From positions 1-64,000 of the forward strand of contig NZ_JACYFS010000009.1 of the NCBI RefSeq assembly GCF_014837145.1: 64,000 bases of DNA, written 5' to 3'. Every line of letters begins with the position of its first letter. Positions within the stretch are counted from its first letter, which is position 1. The stretch is from Chryseobacterium caseinilyticum (lineage in GTDB: Bacteria; Bacteroidota; Bacteroidia; Flavobacteriales; Weeksellaceae). Of this stretch, positions 24,261 to 31,618 are shown piece after piece. Below the pieces are notes generated by a model that was not told where the DNA came from, ran no database searches, and saw only the letters and a program-made list of their open reading frames with translations. The position numbers and the translations under genes were made by a program.

Positions 24261-24851
24261 TTATCTGCTAAATCTCTGATTCAATCTGTATTTTTTAAAA
24301 TCATCATCTTTAAAAAATATAGTCAAATTGTCTGCCCAATAATAGTTATTTCCATTGTCTTTAATCTCAAATGCGGAAATAAATAAAAATTCATTTTGAA
24401 AGTTTAATTTCCAAGATAATGGTAATTTAATTTGCTTTTTTTTGACATTGGGAATCACGAGTTCCAACATTTCCTGATATTCCTGACTTTCTTTTTTATC
24501 CCAATAAATATCAACTGATGTAATTGTTTTTCCAATTAATGAGTTCCAATTTGAATTTTGGGATACATTTACTGTTTTAAAACCTTTTCTTTTAATCAAT
24601 GTCCTAATCTCTTCGAATCCTATCCCATAACAGTAAAATTCATTATCCCATTTAATTTGCAAAAGTTTTCCATTTTCAAATTTAAATATGACATTCATAT
24701 CTACAGAATGTATATTGTCGGAATAATTCCAGTACTCAATGTCTGATTCATAATTTATTTCTTCGTAAAAAATTTCAGCAATTTTCTGTCCGATAAAATT
24801 TGAATTTAACCTCTTAATATAATTTTGTTCTTTATGAAGGATGTCAGTCAT
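24261..24851 (-). CDS. Hypothetical protein, 196 aa
   Basis: An AT-rich gene (lower GC than its neighbours) for a soluble protein rich in Asn, Tyr and Trp, with no signal peptide or membrane helix. Segments such as IEYWNYSDNIHSVDMNVIFKFENGKLLQIKWDNEFYCYGIGF look like antiparallel sheet, a look shared with many accessory or immunity-type proteins, but I see no diagnostic motif. A coding remnant lies just upstream (24868-24960), which hints at gene turnover at this spot. Function unknown. Confidence 0.6.
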   Translation of the reverse strand: MTDILHKEQNYIKRLNSNFIGQKIAEIFYEEINYESDIEYWNYSDNIHSVDMNVIFKFENGKLLQIKWDNEFYCYGIGFEEIRTLIKRKGFKTVNVSQNSNWNSLIGKTITSVDIYWDKKESQEYQEMLELVIPNVKKKQIKLPLSWKLNFQNEFLFISAFEIKDNGNNYYWADNLTIFFKDDDFKKYRLNQRFSR

Positions 24852-24867
24852 TGCTTGCAGAAATTAC

Positions 24868-24960
24868 TTAATGTCCAAATAATTTAGAGAAAAATCCCTT
24901 TTTAACTGGCTTTTCAATTCCCCAGATTAATTCAGTTTCATAACGTTTTACATTAACTCT
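24868..24960 (-). pseudogene. C-terminal remnant of an unknown protein
   Basis: On the minus strand a frame without start codon reads RVNVKRYETELIWGIEKP then VKKGFFSKLFGH and a stop at 24868-24870. The ending (basic, aromatic, KLFGH) looks like the tail of a real small protein. Upstream it runs into the end of holB, so the front of the gene is missing. Could be chance coding look; evidence is only the amino acid composition. Confidence 0.3.
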
Positions 24961-26068
24961 TATGAATATACCTCGACAGCTTTATCCCCAAATCCGTCCA
25001 TACAATTTTTGGGTTTCCGTTCCGGGTTAAATGATGATCGGCTTCGTTGATTTCTTCAAGTATAGAAACGATATTGGCTCCGCTGATGTATTTTGAAAAA
25101 CCGGCCCAGTTGAATCCGTTCGCATCAATTTTTTTGTATACCAAATCCTGCGAGCTGTAGTTCTGAAGCATCGCCAGTCTGAAAATTTCTGCACAGTAAT
25201 TCAAAAAATTCTTCTGCTTCTCACGGTTCCATGAGGCAACTTCTCTCGCCCAGCTGATGATGGATTTCAGATACTCGGGTTTTTTCTTGACCATAAAAGC
25301 ATCGCGGACCCACTGTACAAAAAGCGCCTCAAAGTCGCTGTTTTTATTTTGGGAATTTAATAATTTGAAAGCTTCATTCAAATCTCCCTGAGCCTGATGA
25401 ACGATTTCGGTAATCCTGTTTTCATCCGCCTGCACATTTTCTTTCAGATATGACTGAAGATCCTCATCCTCAATTCGGGGAATATCTATAATCTGAGTAC
25501 GGGAGAGAATGGTTGGTAAAATATCGTCGATCGTTTCTGTCGTCAGAAGAATTAATGTTTTTGCAGGTGGCTCTTCAAGAAATTTCAGAAATTTATTGGC
25601 TGCGGAAGTATTCATTTTATCTGCTCTCCACACGATGAGAATTTTTGTTCCACCTTCGAAACTTTTTAAGGCAAATTTTTGGTTTTGATCATCCATTTCG
25701 TCTGCCGAGATAAAAAGCTGTTTGTTTTCAGATTCCAAAACTCCCGACCAGTCATCAAAACTGGCATACGGAGAATCTAAAATCATAGATCTGAAATCGT
25801 CAAAATTTTTCTTGCTCAATGAATTGTTTTTCTCACTGAACACAGGAAAACAGAAATGGAGATCTAAATGATTAAGATGATCAACCCGCGAAGCAGAATG
25901 CTCATTTTCGTTATTCAGAATCTGTTTTGCATACGCCAAAGCTAACGGCAGAGTGCCATATCCTTCTTTTCCTACGAACAGCTGAGCGTGGCTCACCCTG
26001 TTATCTGAAATACTTTCCTGAAGCAGTTTTTTAAGATTTTTCTGCCCTGCGATGTTCTCCCAATTCAT
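24953..26068 (-). CDS. holB: DNA polymerase III subunit delta prime
   Basis: A 371-residue clamp-loader subunit with the AAA+ fold. It starts MNWENIAGQKNLKKLLQESISDNRVSHAQLFVGKEGYGTLPLA, in which the Walker A is degenerate, as usual for delta prime. Later comes KILIVWRADKMNTSAANKFLKFLEEPPAKTLILLTTETIDDILPTILSRTQ with the sensor and SRTQ/SRC-like motif. It helps load the beta clamp at the replication fork. The expected promoter box is only 4 nt before the ATG, so its mRNA may have no leader. The stop codon region overlaps the remnant downstream. Confidence 0.92.
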   Translation of the reverse strand: MNWENIAGQKNLKKLLQESISDNRVSHAQLFVGKEGYGTLPLALAYAKQILNNENEHSASRVDHLNHLDLHFCFPVFSEKNNSLSKKNFDDFRSMILDSPYASFDDWSGVLESENKQLFISADEMDDQNQKFALKSFEGGTKILIVWRADKMNTSAANKFLKFLEEPPAKTLILLTTETIDDILPTILSRTQIIDIPRIEDEDLQSYLKENVQADENRITEIVHQAQGDLNEAFKLLNSQNKNSDFEALFVQWVRDAFMVKKKPEYLKSIISWAREVASWNREKQKNFLNYCAEIFRLAMLQNYSSQDLVYKKIDANGFNWAGFSKYISGANIVSILEEINEADHHLTRNGNPKIVWTDLGIKLSRYIHKS

Positions 26069-26072
26069 GGTT

Positions 26073-26080
26073 CAAAGATA
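26073..26080 (-). promoter_or_regulatory. holB promoter, -7 box 4 nt before the ATG
   Basis: TATCTTTG on the minus strand is followed by AACC and then the ATG at 26066-26068. With transcription starting a few bases after the box, the mRNA would begin at or close to the start codon. The -33 is not clear. Confidence 0.5.
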
Positions 26081-26099
26081 AAAGAATTTTTGTGAAAAG

Positions 26100-26210
26100 G
26101 CGATTGGTCAATTGTCAATTTTGTTTCGCAGGTGAGTTGTGAATTTCATAAAAATTGAGCGAATAAAAATTGACAGCGAAGCTAATTCACACTTGACAAT
26201 TCACTGTAAA
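26100..26210. repeat. Dispersed GACAATTCAC / GCGAAGC words
   Basis: Holds GGTCAATTGTCAATTTTG (26105-26122), a TTTCGCAGGTGAGTTGTG segment, AATTGACAGCGAAGCTAATT and CTTGACAATTCACTG. These words recur in the gaps at 19800-20045 and 52612-52770 and can pair as inverted copies. Confidence 0.55.
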
Positions 26211-26294
26211 TTCCCCTTAACAAACTTTAACCTCGGTAAATTTTTACAATTCATTAATATTTAAGATATTTGCGCATTATTTTAAAAATCTAGA

Positions 26295-27587
26295 ATGAAA
26301 AAAATCTTTGTACTATCATTCATTTCGGTGGGATATTTCCTTAACGCGCAAAGTATAAGCAATTCGCCATACGCAACTTACGGAATTGGAGATGTAAAGT
26401 TTGATAATACGATTGAGACATCCTCTATGGGAGGCATTTCAACAGCATACATCAGTGATTTCACGAGTAACTTCAACTTCGGGAACCCTGCCAATAATAC
26501 CAATTTTGAGCTTACGAGCATAAAATTGGAGGCAACCAACGAAAACAATTACTTCAAAACAAATTACAACAATACTAAGTCTACCAAGCATTCTACGTAT
26601 TTATCCAATATTTCACTTGCGTTTCCGCTTTCATCTAAAGTGAAAATGGGATTGCTTTATCAACCTTACAGCTCAAAAAGCTACGACGTATTGACTTCTG
26701 AAACGGTTACGAATCCTGAAACTAAGGAGGAATCAATTCATGCGAATAGATTTACTGGAAAAGGTACATTAAATACAGCACAGGCTGCGATTTCATATAA
26801 CGTTGGGAAAGGACTTTCGGTAGGTGCTAAAGCTAATTTCTACTTTGGAAATCTTTATGACATTAATGAATTTACAGTTTCAGGAGCTGAGTTTATTAAT
26901 GGTTACGAGACCAAAAACAGCATCAAGAACTTTAATTTGACTTTAGGTACAAGTTATCAGAAAATCAATACTTCAACTGATAATAAGCTTACTCTTGGTG
27001 CAACCGCTACGTTTGGTAATACAAGCAATATGACTACTGACTATAAAAACAGTACATATTATTATGGAACCGCTGAAACGAAGCTGAATGAAACCATCAT
27101 TGAGCAGAAAAGCACGAGCTCTAAAAATCTAATCCCGTTACAGGCTTCATTAGGAGCAGGATATGGAAGTAATAATGAATGGTTTGCATCTTTACAGGTT
27201 GACTACAAAAAAGGAGAGACTATTTCTTATTTCGGAAAATCATTTGATTTTCAAGACACATACAGAATCTCTGCCGGAGGTTGGTATTTGCCAAACTACA
27301 ACAACTTCAGAAACTATTTTTCAAGAGTAGTTTACAGATACGGTGCTTTCTATGAAAGAGGCGGTCTGAAAATTGCCAACAACAGCATCAACAGATACGG
27401 TATTTCTGCGGGCGTACTTCTTCCGTTTAAATCCAGCGGAATCCAAAGAATGAGCGGTCTTGAGATTGGTGTAGAAGCAGGAAAAAGAGGAACGCTTAAT
27501 GATAATCTGATCAATCAGAACTACGTTAACCTTAAAGTCGGTTTCAACTTTGCTGACAAATGGTTCAGAAAGAATCTTTACAACTAA
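26295..27587 (+). CDS. Outer membrane beta-barrel protein, putative
   Basis: A 430-residue exported protein. A signal peptide (MKKIFVLSFISVGYFLNAQ) is followed by a FadL/PorV-like start (SNSPYATYGIGDVKF, SSMGGISTAY) and amphipathic strands with aromatic ends to the C terminus (NLKVGFNFADKWF). The stop codon is 1 bp before the lptC start, so they are translationally linked. That association suggests a role at the outer membrane connected with LPS or lipid traffic, but I cannot name the function. Confidence 0.75.
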   Translation: MKKIFVLSFISVGYFLNAQSISNSPYATYGIGDVKFDNTIETSSMGGISTAYISDFTSNFNFGNPANNTNFELTSIKLEATNENNYFKTNYNNTKSTKHSTYLSNISLAFPLSSKVKMGLLYQPYSSKSYDVLTSETVTNPETKEESIHANRFTGKGTLNTAQAAISYNVGKGLSVGAKANFYFGNLYDINEFTVSGAEFINGYETKNSIKNFNLTLGTSYQKINTSTDNKLTLGATATFGNTSNMTTDYKNSTYYYGTAETKLNETIIEQKSTSSKNLIPLQASLGAGYGSNNEWFASLQVDYKKGETISYFGKSFDFQDTYRISAGGWYLPNYNNFRNYFSRVVYRYGAFYERGGLKIANNSINRYGISAGVLLPFKSSGIQRMSGLEIGVEAGKRGTLNDNLINQNYVNLKVGFNFADKWFRKNLYN

Positions 27588-27588
27588 A

Positions 27589-28176
27589 ATGTTTTTGACT
27601 TCAAAAAATATCAAATTTAAAAATATAGCATACCTTTTCAGTTGTGCTATATTTTTTATATTCACATCCTGCGAAGACGACCTCACAAAACAGAAAGGGA
27701 CTGACAGTAAAAATTTCCCGTCTCAGGTAATCAACAATGCGAACATTATTCAGCGCGATTCCGGAATGATTACACTGAAGGCTTATGCTCCTGTTATTGA
27801 AAAATATGAGTTGATTGACAGTCCTTATGTCGTGGCAAAAAAAGGAATTAAAATCGATTTCTTCGATAAAAAAAATCCAAAACCGGGAACGATCACTGCC
27901 AAATATGCCAGAATTTTTGAGTACAAAAAATTTTATGAAGCAAAGGGTGACGTGAGAATTACGACCAATGAAGGACGTAGGTTTGTCACGCAAAGCGTCT
28001 ACTGGGATCAGCGCAAGCAACGAATTTATACGCGCGACACCGTTTACCAGACCATGCCAGATGGATCAGTTTTGATTAATGCTCATGGTATGTGGGCGAA
28101 AGATGATTTTTCTGAATACCGGTTTTTCAAAAACTCAGGAGAAATTGATATGGGTCAAAATAAACTTGCTCAATAA
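27589..28176 (+). CDS. lptC: LPS export protein LptC
   Basis: A 195-residue bitopic or lipoprotein-like protein that accepts LPS from the LptBFG transporter and passes it to LptA. The hydrophobic N-terminus (NIAYLFSCAIFFIFTSCEDD) has a lipobox-like SCE, and the rest is the OstA/LptC beta-jellyroll (GMITLKAYAPVIEKYELIDSPYVVAKKGIKIDFFD, TAKYARIFEYKKFYEAKGDVRITTNEGRRF). I chose the ATG at 27589 because it is 1 bp after the preceding stop and leads directly into the anchor; the upstream ATG of the same frame lies inside the barrel gene. It is followed by anmK 8 bp later. Confidence 0.85.
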   Translation: MFLTSKNIKFKNIAYLFSCAIFFIFTSCEDDLTKQKGTDSKNFPSQVINNANIIQRDSGMITLKAYAPVIEKYELIDSPYVVAKKGIKIDFFDKKNPKPGTITAKYARIFEYKKFYEAKGDVRITTNEGRRFVTQSVYWDQRKQRIYTRDTVYQTMPDGSVLINAHGMWAKDDFSEYRFFKNSGEIDMGQNKLAQ

Positions 28177-28184
28177 TTTTCAGC

Positions 28185-29231
28185 ATGATAACCAGAGTCA
28201 TTGGATTAATGTCGGGAACGAGCCTGGATGGGCTTGATCTCTGTCTTGCTGAGTTTGAAAAAACTGAAAACAGCTGGCAGTTTAAAATTATTGAAGCTGA
28301 AACCATTCCCTACCCTGAAAAATGGGAAAACGATCTTAAAAATTCTATTCATTTATCCGCTCAAGATCTTTTGGCATTAAATTCAGATTATGGATTTTAT
28401 CTGGGTGAAAGAGTGAATGATTTTATCCGAACTAAAAAAATTTCAGGTATAGATCTGGTTGCTTCTCATGGTCATACCGTTTTTCATCAGCCTCAGAGAA
28501 AATTTACTCAGCAGATTGGAGACGGACGTGCAATAAAACTTGAGACCGGAATTCCTGTGATCTATGATTTCAGAAGTCAGGACGTTTTGATGGGTGGAAA
28601 TGGTGCTCCACTCGTTCCAATTGGTGATGAACTCTTGTTTTCAGAATATGATGCCTGTCTGAATTTGGGTGGATTTTCAAATATTTCATTTAAAAAATCA
28701 GGGAAAAGAATTGCTTTTGATATCTGCCCGGTGAATATTGTTTTAAATAAAATCTCAAAGGATCTCGGAAAAAAATTTGATGAGAACGGAGATTTGGCAA
28801 GAAAAGGGAATATTGATTTAGATCTGCTTGAAAAGCTGAACAATTTAGAATTTTACAATCAACAACATCCGAAATCTTTAGGAATAGAATTTTGTAACCA
28901 AAATATTTTTCCGCTTTTGGAAAATGTAGATTCTCTTACAGCTTTGGCAACATTTACAGAGCATGCGGCTGTTCAGATTTCAAAAATATTCAGTGAAAAT
29001 CACTTGAAAAAAGTTCTGTTTACCGGTGGCGGAACTTACAATTCTTTTTTAATCGAAAAAATCAGATCGAAAACTTATTCAGAAATCATAATTCCCGAAA
29101 AAACCATCATCGATTTTAAGGAAGCTTTGATTTTCGCCTTTATGGGCGTTTTAAGAATGAATAACGAAATTAATGTTCTTTCTTCTGCAACTGGAAGTTC
29201 CAACGATCACAGCTCAGGGATTATCGCATAA
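28185..29231 (+). CDS. anmK: Anhydro-N-acetylmuramic acid kinase
   Basis: A 348-residue cytosolic kinase that converts recycled 1,6-anhydro-MurNAc to MurNAc-6-phosphate, part of peptidoglycan recycling. The ASKHA fold signature GLMSGTSLDGLDL opens the protein; ASHGHTVFHQP, QIGDGRAI, YDFRSQDVLMGGNGAPLVPIGDELLF and LFTGGGTYNSFLI follow. Length is somewhat short but normal for Bacteroidetes. It is 8 bp behind lptC and closes an apparent three-gene operon, ended by a hairpin. Confidence 0.93.
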   Translation: MITRVIGLMSGTSLDGLDLCLAEFEKTENSWQFKIIEAETIPYPEKWENDLKNSIHLSAQDLLALNSDYGFYLGERVNDFIRTKKISGIDLVASHGHTVFHQPQRKFTQQIGDGRAIKLETGIPVIYDFRSQDVLMGGNGAPLVPIGDELLFSEYDACLNLGGFSNISFKKSGKRIAFDICPVNIVLNKISKDLGKKFDENGDLARKGNIDLDLLEKLNNLEFYNQQHPKSLGIEFCNQNIFPLLENVDSLTALATFTEHAAVQISKIFSENHLKKVLFTGGGTYNSFLIEKIRSKTYSEIIIPEKTIIDFKEALIFAFMGVLRMNNEINVLSSATGSSNDHSSGIIA

Positions 29232-29234
29232 AAA

Positions 29235-29254
29235 AGCCTTCATTTCTGAAGGCT
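29235..29254. terminator. Terminator between convergent genes
   Basis: Perfect 8-bp stem AGCCTTCA / TGAAGGCT with a 4-nt loop. On the minus strand it is followed by a T6 tract, so it fits the SRPBCC gene best; on the plus strand the tract is weak. Confidence 0.75.
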
Positions 29255-29259
29255 AAATA

Positions 29260-29649
29260 TTATTTATAAGTTTCGATCTTATCTGTAAGCGTATTGATAA
29301 AATTCTGAAGCGGTTTCTCAACCATCATTTTAATAAAAGGATTAAACTTTCCTTCAAACAGCATCTGCACTTCTGTCTGATTTTCATTTAAAGGTTTCAA
29401 AGCAGCTGTCAGAGCAAAATCTAGGCTTGAACTTGCTGATTTTAAAACAGCTTTCTCTTCAGTTACTTCATCAATTTTCAAAGCGATTTCGGGCATGCCC
29501 TGAAGTCCGAATTTGAAGCCGTCTTCACGCGTTTCAAACTTCTGCAGACCATCCGGCATAAACTGTTTGTAATTTTCCGGTGTTTTTAATACTTCTGAAA
29601 GCTCTTTCGCAGATTTATTAACGATTATTTTTCGTCCTTCTAAATTCAT
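29260..29649 (-). CDS. SRPBCC (START-like) superfamily protein
   Basis: A 129-residue soluble protein of the helix-grip fold: MNLEGRKIIVNKSAKELSEVLKTPENYKQFMPDGLQKFETREDGFKF, the central strand set, and a last long helix (NPFIKMMVEKPLQNFINTLTDKIETYK). These folds bind small hydrophobic molecules in a cavity; CoxG and polyketide cyclase relatives are examples. Substrate is unknown. It is divergent to the Nudix gene, sharing a 29-bp intergenic stretch whose minus strand holds its promoter. Confidence 0.8.
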   Translation of the reverse strand: MNLEGRKIIVNKSAKELSEVLKTPENYKQFMPDGLQKFETREDGFKFGLQGMPEIALKIDEVTEEKAVLKSASSSLDFALTAALKPLNENQTEVQMLFEGKFNPFIKMMVEKPLQNFINTLTDKIETYK

Positions 29650-29653
29650 TTTT

Positions 29654-29661
29654 TATTTTTG
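29654..29661 (+). promoter_or_regulatory. Nudix gene promoter, -7 box
   Basis: TATTTTTG fits TAnnTTTG and ends 17 nt before the ATG at 29679. It lies in a 29-bp divergent gap, so it also overlaps the region that must serve the SRPBCC gene. Confidence 0.5.
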
Positions 29662-29678
29662 TATTTAAATTATTACAA

Positions 29679-30290
29679 ATGTATAAAGTTTTTGTCAACG
29701 AAAAAAAATTATTGCTCTCTAAGAATCCCGAAAACTTAGAAAAAACAGTCGGTTACGAAAACTCTACAACGCTGGAAATCGCTTTGGATCTTCTTCAGAA
29801 TACATCAACATCAGAGATGAATGTTTATGGCGAAAATCTGGACACCATCTGGAATGAATTTAATTTACTTTTCAGAAAAATAGAAGCGGCCGGCGGAATT
29901 GTAAATAATCCTTCGGGCGAAATTCTCTTCATCAAAAGACTCGGAAAATGGGATCTCCCAAAAGGTAAAATGGAAAAAGGTGAATCGCGTGAAGAATCTG
30001 CCATCCGTGAAATTGAAGAAGAAACCGGACTAAGAAATGTTGTGTTAAAAGATTTCATCAACACAACATACCATATTTATGTTGAGAGAAATGGTGACAA
30101 AGTATTAAAATATACGCATTGGTTTGAAATGTTTTTTGATGGTGAAGACACCTCAAAACCGCAGATTGAAGAAGGGATCACCGAAGTTGCATGGAAAAAC
30201 GACGTGATGATCACCGAAGAAGTTTTCCCGAATACTTTTAAGAATATTAAACTGATTCTGTCTGATTTTAAAGAATCTAAAATTAAATAA
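29679..30290 (+). CDS. Nudix hydrolase
   Basis: A 203-residue enzyme with the complete Nudix box, GKMEKGESREESAIREIEEETGL, which binds Mg2+ and splits nucleoside diphosphate-linked bonds. A 65-70 residue N-terminal extension (MYKVFVNEKKLLLSKNPENLEKTVGYEN...) of its own precedes it; this extension is not typical of short Nudix proteins. Candidate substrates are damaged nucleotides or cap-like compounds, but the family is broad. The gene converges with murF, and the two ends overlap by 8 bp. Confidence 0.9.
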   Translation: MYKVFVNEKKLLLSKNPENLEKTVGYENSTTLEIALDLLQNTSTSEMNVYGENLDTIWNEFNLLFRKIEAAGGIVNNPSGEILFIKRLGKWDLPKGKMEKGESREESAIREIEEETGLRNVVLKDFINTTYHIYVERNGDKVLKYTHWFEMFFDGEDTSKPQIEEGITEVAWKNDVMITEEVFPNTFKNIKLILSDFKESKIK

Positions 30291-31554
30291 AATCCAGAGC
30301 TTTTTCTAAAGCGATTCCTCTTGAAGCTTTTAAAAGAATATTTTCTGAATTGATTTTGTTTTTCTCTAAATAATCAGTCAGTTCTGCTGTGTTTGCGAAT
30401 GCTTCGGCAGAATCATTTACATTTTTGAACTGACTTCCGACAGTAATAATTTGGTTAAAATTTAAACTTTTAGCCAGATTTAAAATATTCTGATGTTCGG
30501 TTTTGCTCTCATCTCCCAATTCAAGCATATCACCAATGATTATTGTTTTCGTTCCCTCAAATGTGACGAAATTATTCAATGATGCTGTCATAGAACTTGG
30601 ATTGGCGTTGTAGGTATCTAAAACAAGCGTTTTCCCACCCTTTTTTACAATCTGCGAACGCATATTTGTTGGAGTATAGTTTTCTACAGCATGTTTTATC
30701 TTTTCAGAATCAATTCTAAAATGAAGTCCCAGACTTGCTGCTGCACAGAGATTGGTAAAATTATATTCGCCTGTAAGTTTTGAAACAGCTGTTGTATTGT
30801 TAAAACTTAGACCAACAAAATGTTCAGAAGAAATTAATTCAAACTGATAATCAGAATTTTCTTTCCCGAAACTTATTTTTGGAGAATAATTAAGCGTTTT
30901 TTCAAACTGAATGGTATCATTATCATTAACCAAAATTGTTTGTTGATGATTTACTAAATAATCGTACAGTTCAGATTTGCCTTTAATTACACCTTCAAAA
31001 CCTCCAAAACCTTCCAGATGCGCTTTCCCGAAATTGGTGATGTAACCGATAGTTGGCTTTGCAATGGAGCAGAGTAATTCAATTTCTTTCTGATGGTTGG
31101 CTCCCATTTCAACAACCGCCATTTCATGTTCAGGTTTAATGGAAAGAATGGTTAACGGAACTCCGATATGATTGTTCAGATTCCCAAAAGTGTACTGTAC
31201 ATTGAATTTTTCAGATAATACAGCGTGAATGATCTCTTTGGTCGTAGTTTTTCCGTTGCTTCCAGTAAGGCCTATTACAGGGATTTTCAGCTGATCTCTA
31301 TGGTGAATTGCCAGTTCCTGAAGGAAGTTTAATGTAGATTCAACATAAAAAATATTTTTTTCTGTATTTTCAAAATTTTTCTGCTCAACGATTACTGCCA
31401 GGGCGCCTTTCGCAGCGGCATCTTCAGCCAGTGTTGCAGCGTTGAAGTTATCGCCTGAAAAAGCAAAGAAAATGTCGTTCACTCCAACTTTTCTGCTGTC
31501 AATTGTTACGTTATTTGCTTTTAAATAGATCTGATAAAAATCCTGTACATTCAT
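30283..31554 (-). CDS. murF: UDP-N-acetylmuramoyl-tripeptide--D-alanyl-D-alanine ligase
   Basis: A 423-residue cytosolic Mur ligase that adds D-Ala-D-Ala to UDP-MurNAc-tripeptide, the last cytoplasmic peptide step of cell-wall precursor synthesis. It has the N-terminal substrate domain (VTIDSRKVGVNDIFFAFSGDNF), the ATP loop GLTGSNGKTTTKE, NNHIGVPLT, VVEMGANHQKE and the C-terminal domain with DTYNANPSSM. I chose the ATG at 31554 because the usual MurF start matches and a -7 box sits just upstream; the frame is open a further 34 codons that would lie in the terminator. Its 3' end overlaps the Nudix gene. Confidence 0.93.
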   Translation of the reverse strand: MNVQDFYQIYLKANNVTIDSRKVGVNDIFFAFSGDNFNAATLAEDAAAKGALAVIVEQKNFENTEKNIFYVESTLNFLQELAIHHRDQLKIPVIGLTGSNGKTTTKEIIHAVLSEKFNVQYTFGNLNNHIGVPLTILSIKPEHEMAVVEMGANHQKEIELLCSIAKPTIGYITNFGKAHLEGFGGFEGVIKGKSELYDYLVNHQQTILVNDNDTIQFEKTLNYSPKISFGKENSDYQFELISSEHFVGLSFNNTTAVSKLTGEYNFTNLCAAASLGLHFRIDSEKIKHAVENYTPTNMRSQIVKKGGKTLVLDTYNANPSSMTASLNNFVTFEGTKTIIIGDMLELGDESKTEHQNILNLAKSLNFNQIITVGSQFKNVNDSAEAFANTAELTDYLEKNKINSENILLKASRGIALEKALDFI

Positions 31555-31558
31555 AGCC

Positions 31559-31566
31559 CAAAAATA
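31559..31566 (-). promoter_or_regulatory. murF promoter, -7 box 4 nt before the ATG
   Basis: TATTTTTG on the minus strand is followed by GGCT and the ATG at 31552-31554, the same 4-nt spacing as for holB and the FUSC gene. It partly coincides with the T-tract of the preceding gldJ terminator. Confidence 0.45.
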
Positions 31567-31567
31567 A

Positions 31568-31595
31568 AAAACCTTCTGAATATTCAGAAGGTTTT
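31568..31595 (-). terminator. Terminator after gldJ
   Basis: Strong stem around AACCTTCTGA / TCAGAAGGTT with a 4-nt centre; on the minus strand it runs into TTTTTTATTTTT. It lies between gldJ and murF, which therefore belong to separate transcripts. Confidence 0.85.
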
Positions 31596-31618
31596 TTGTA
31601 TAATATTTTGATAATAAA

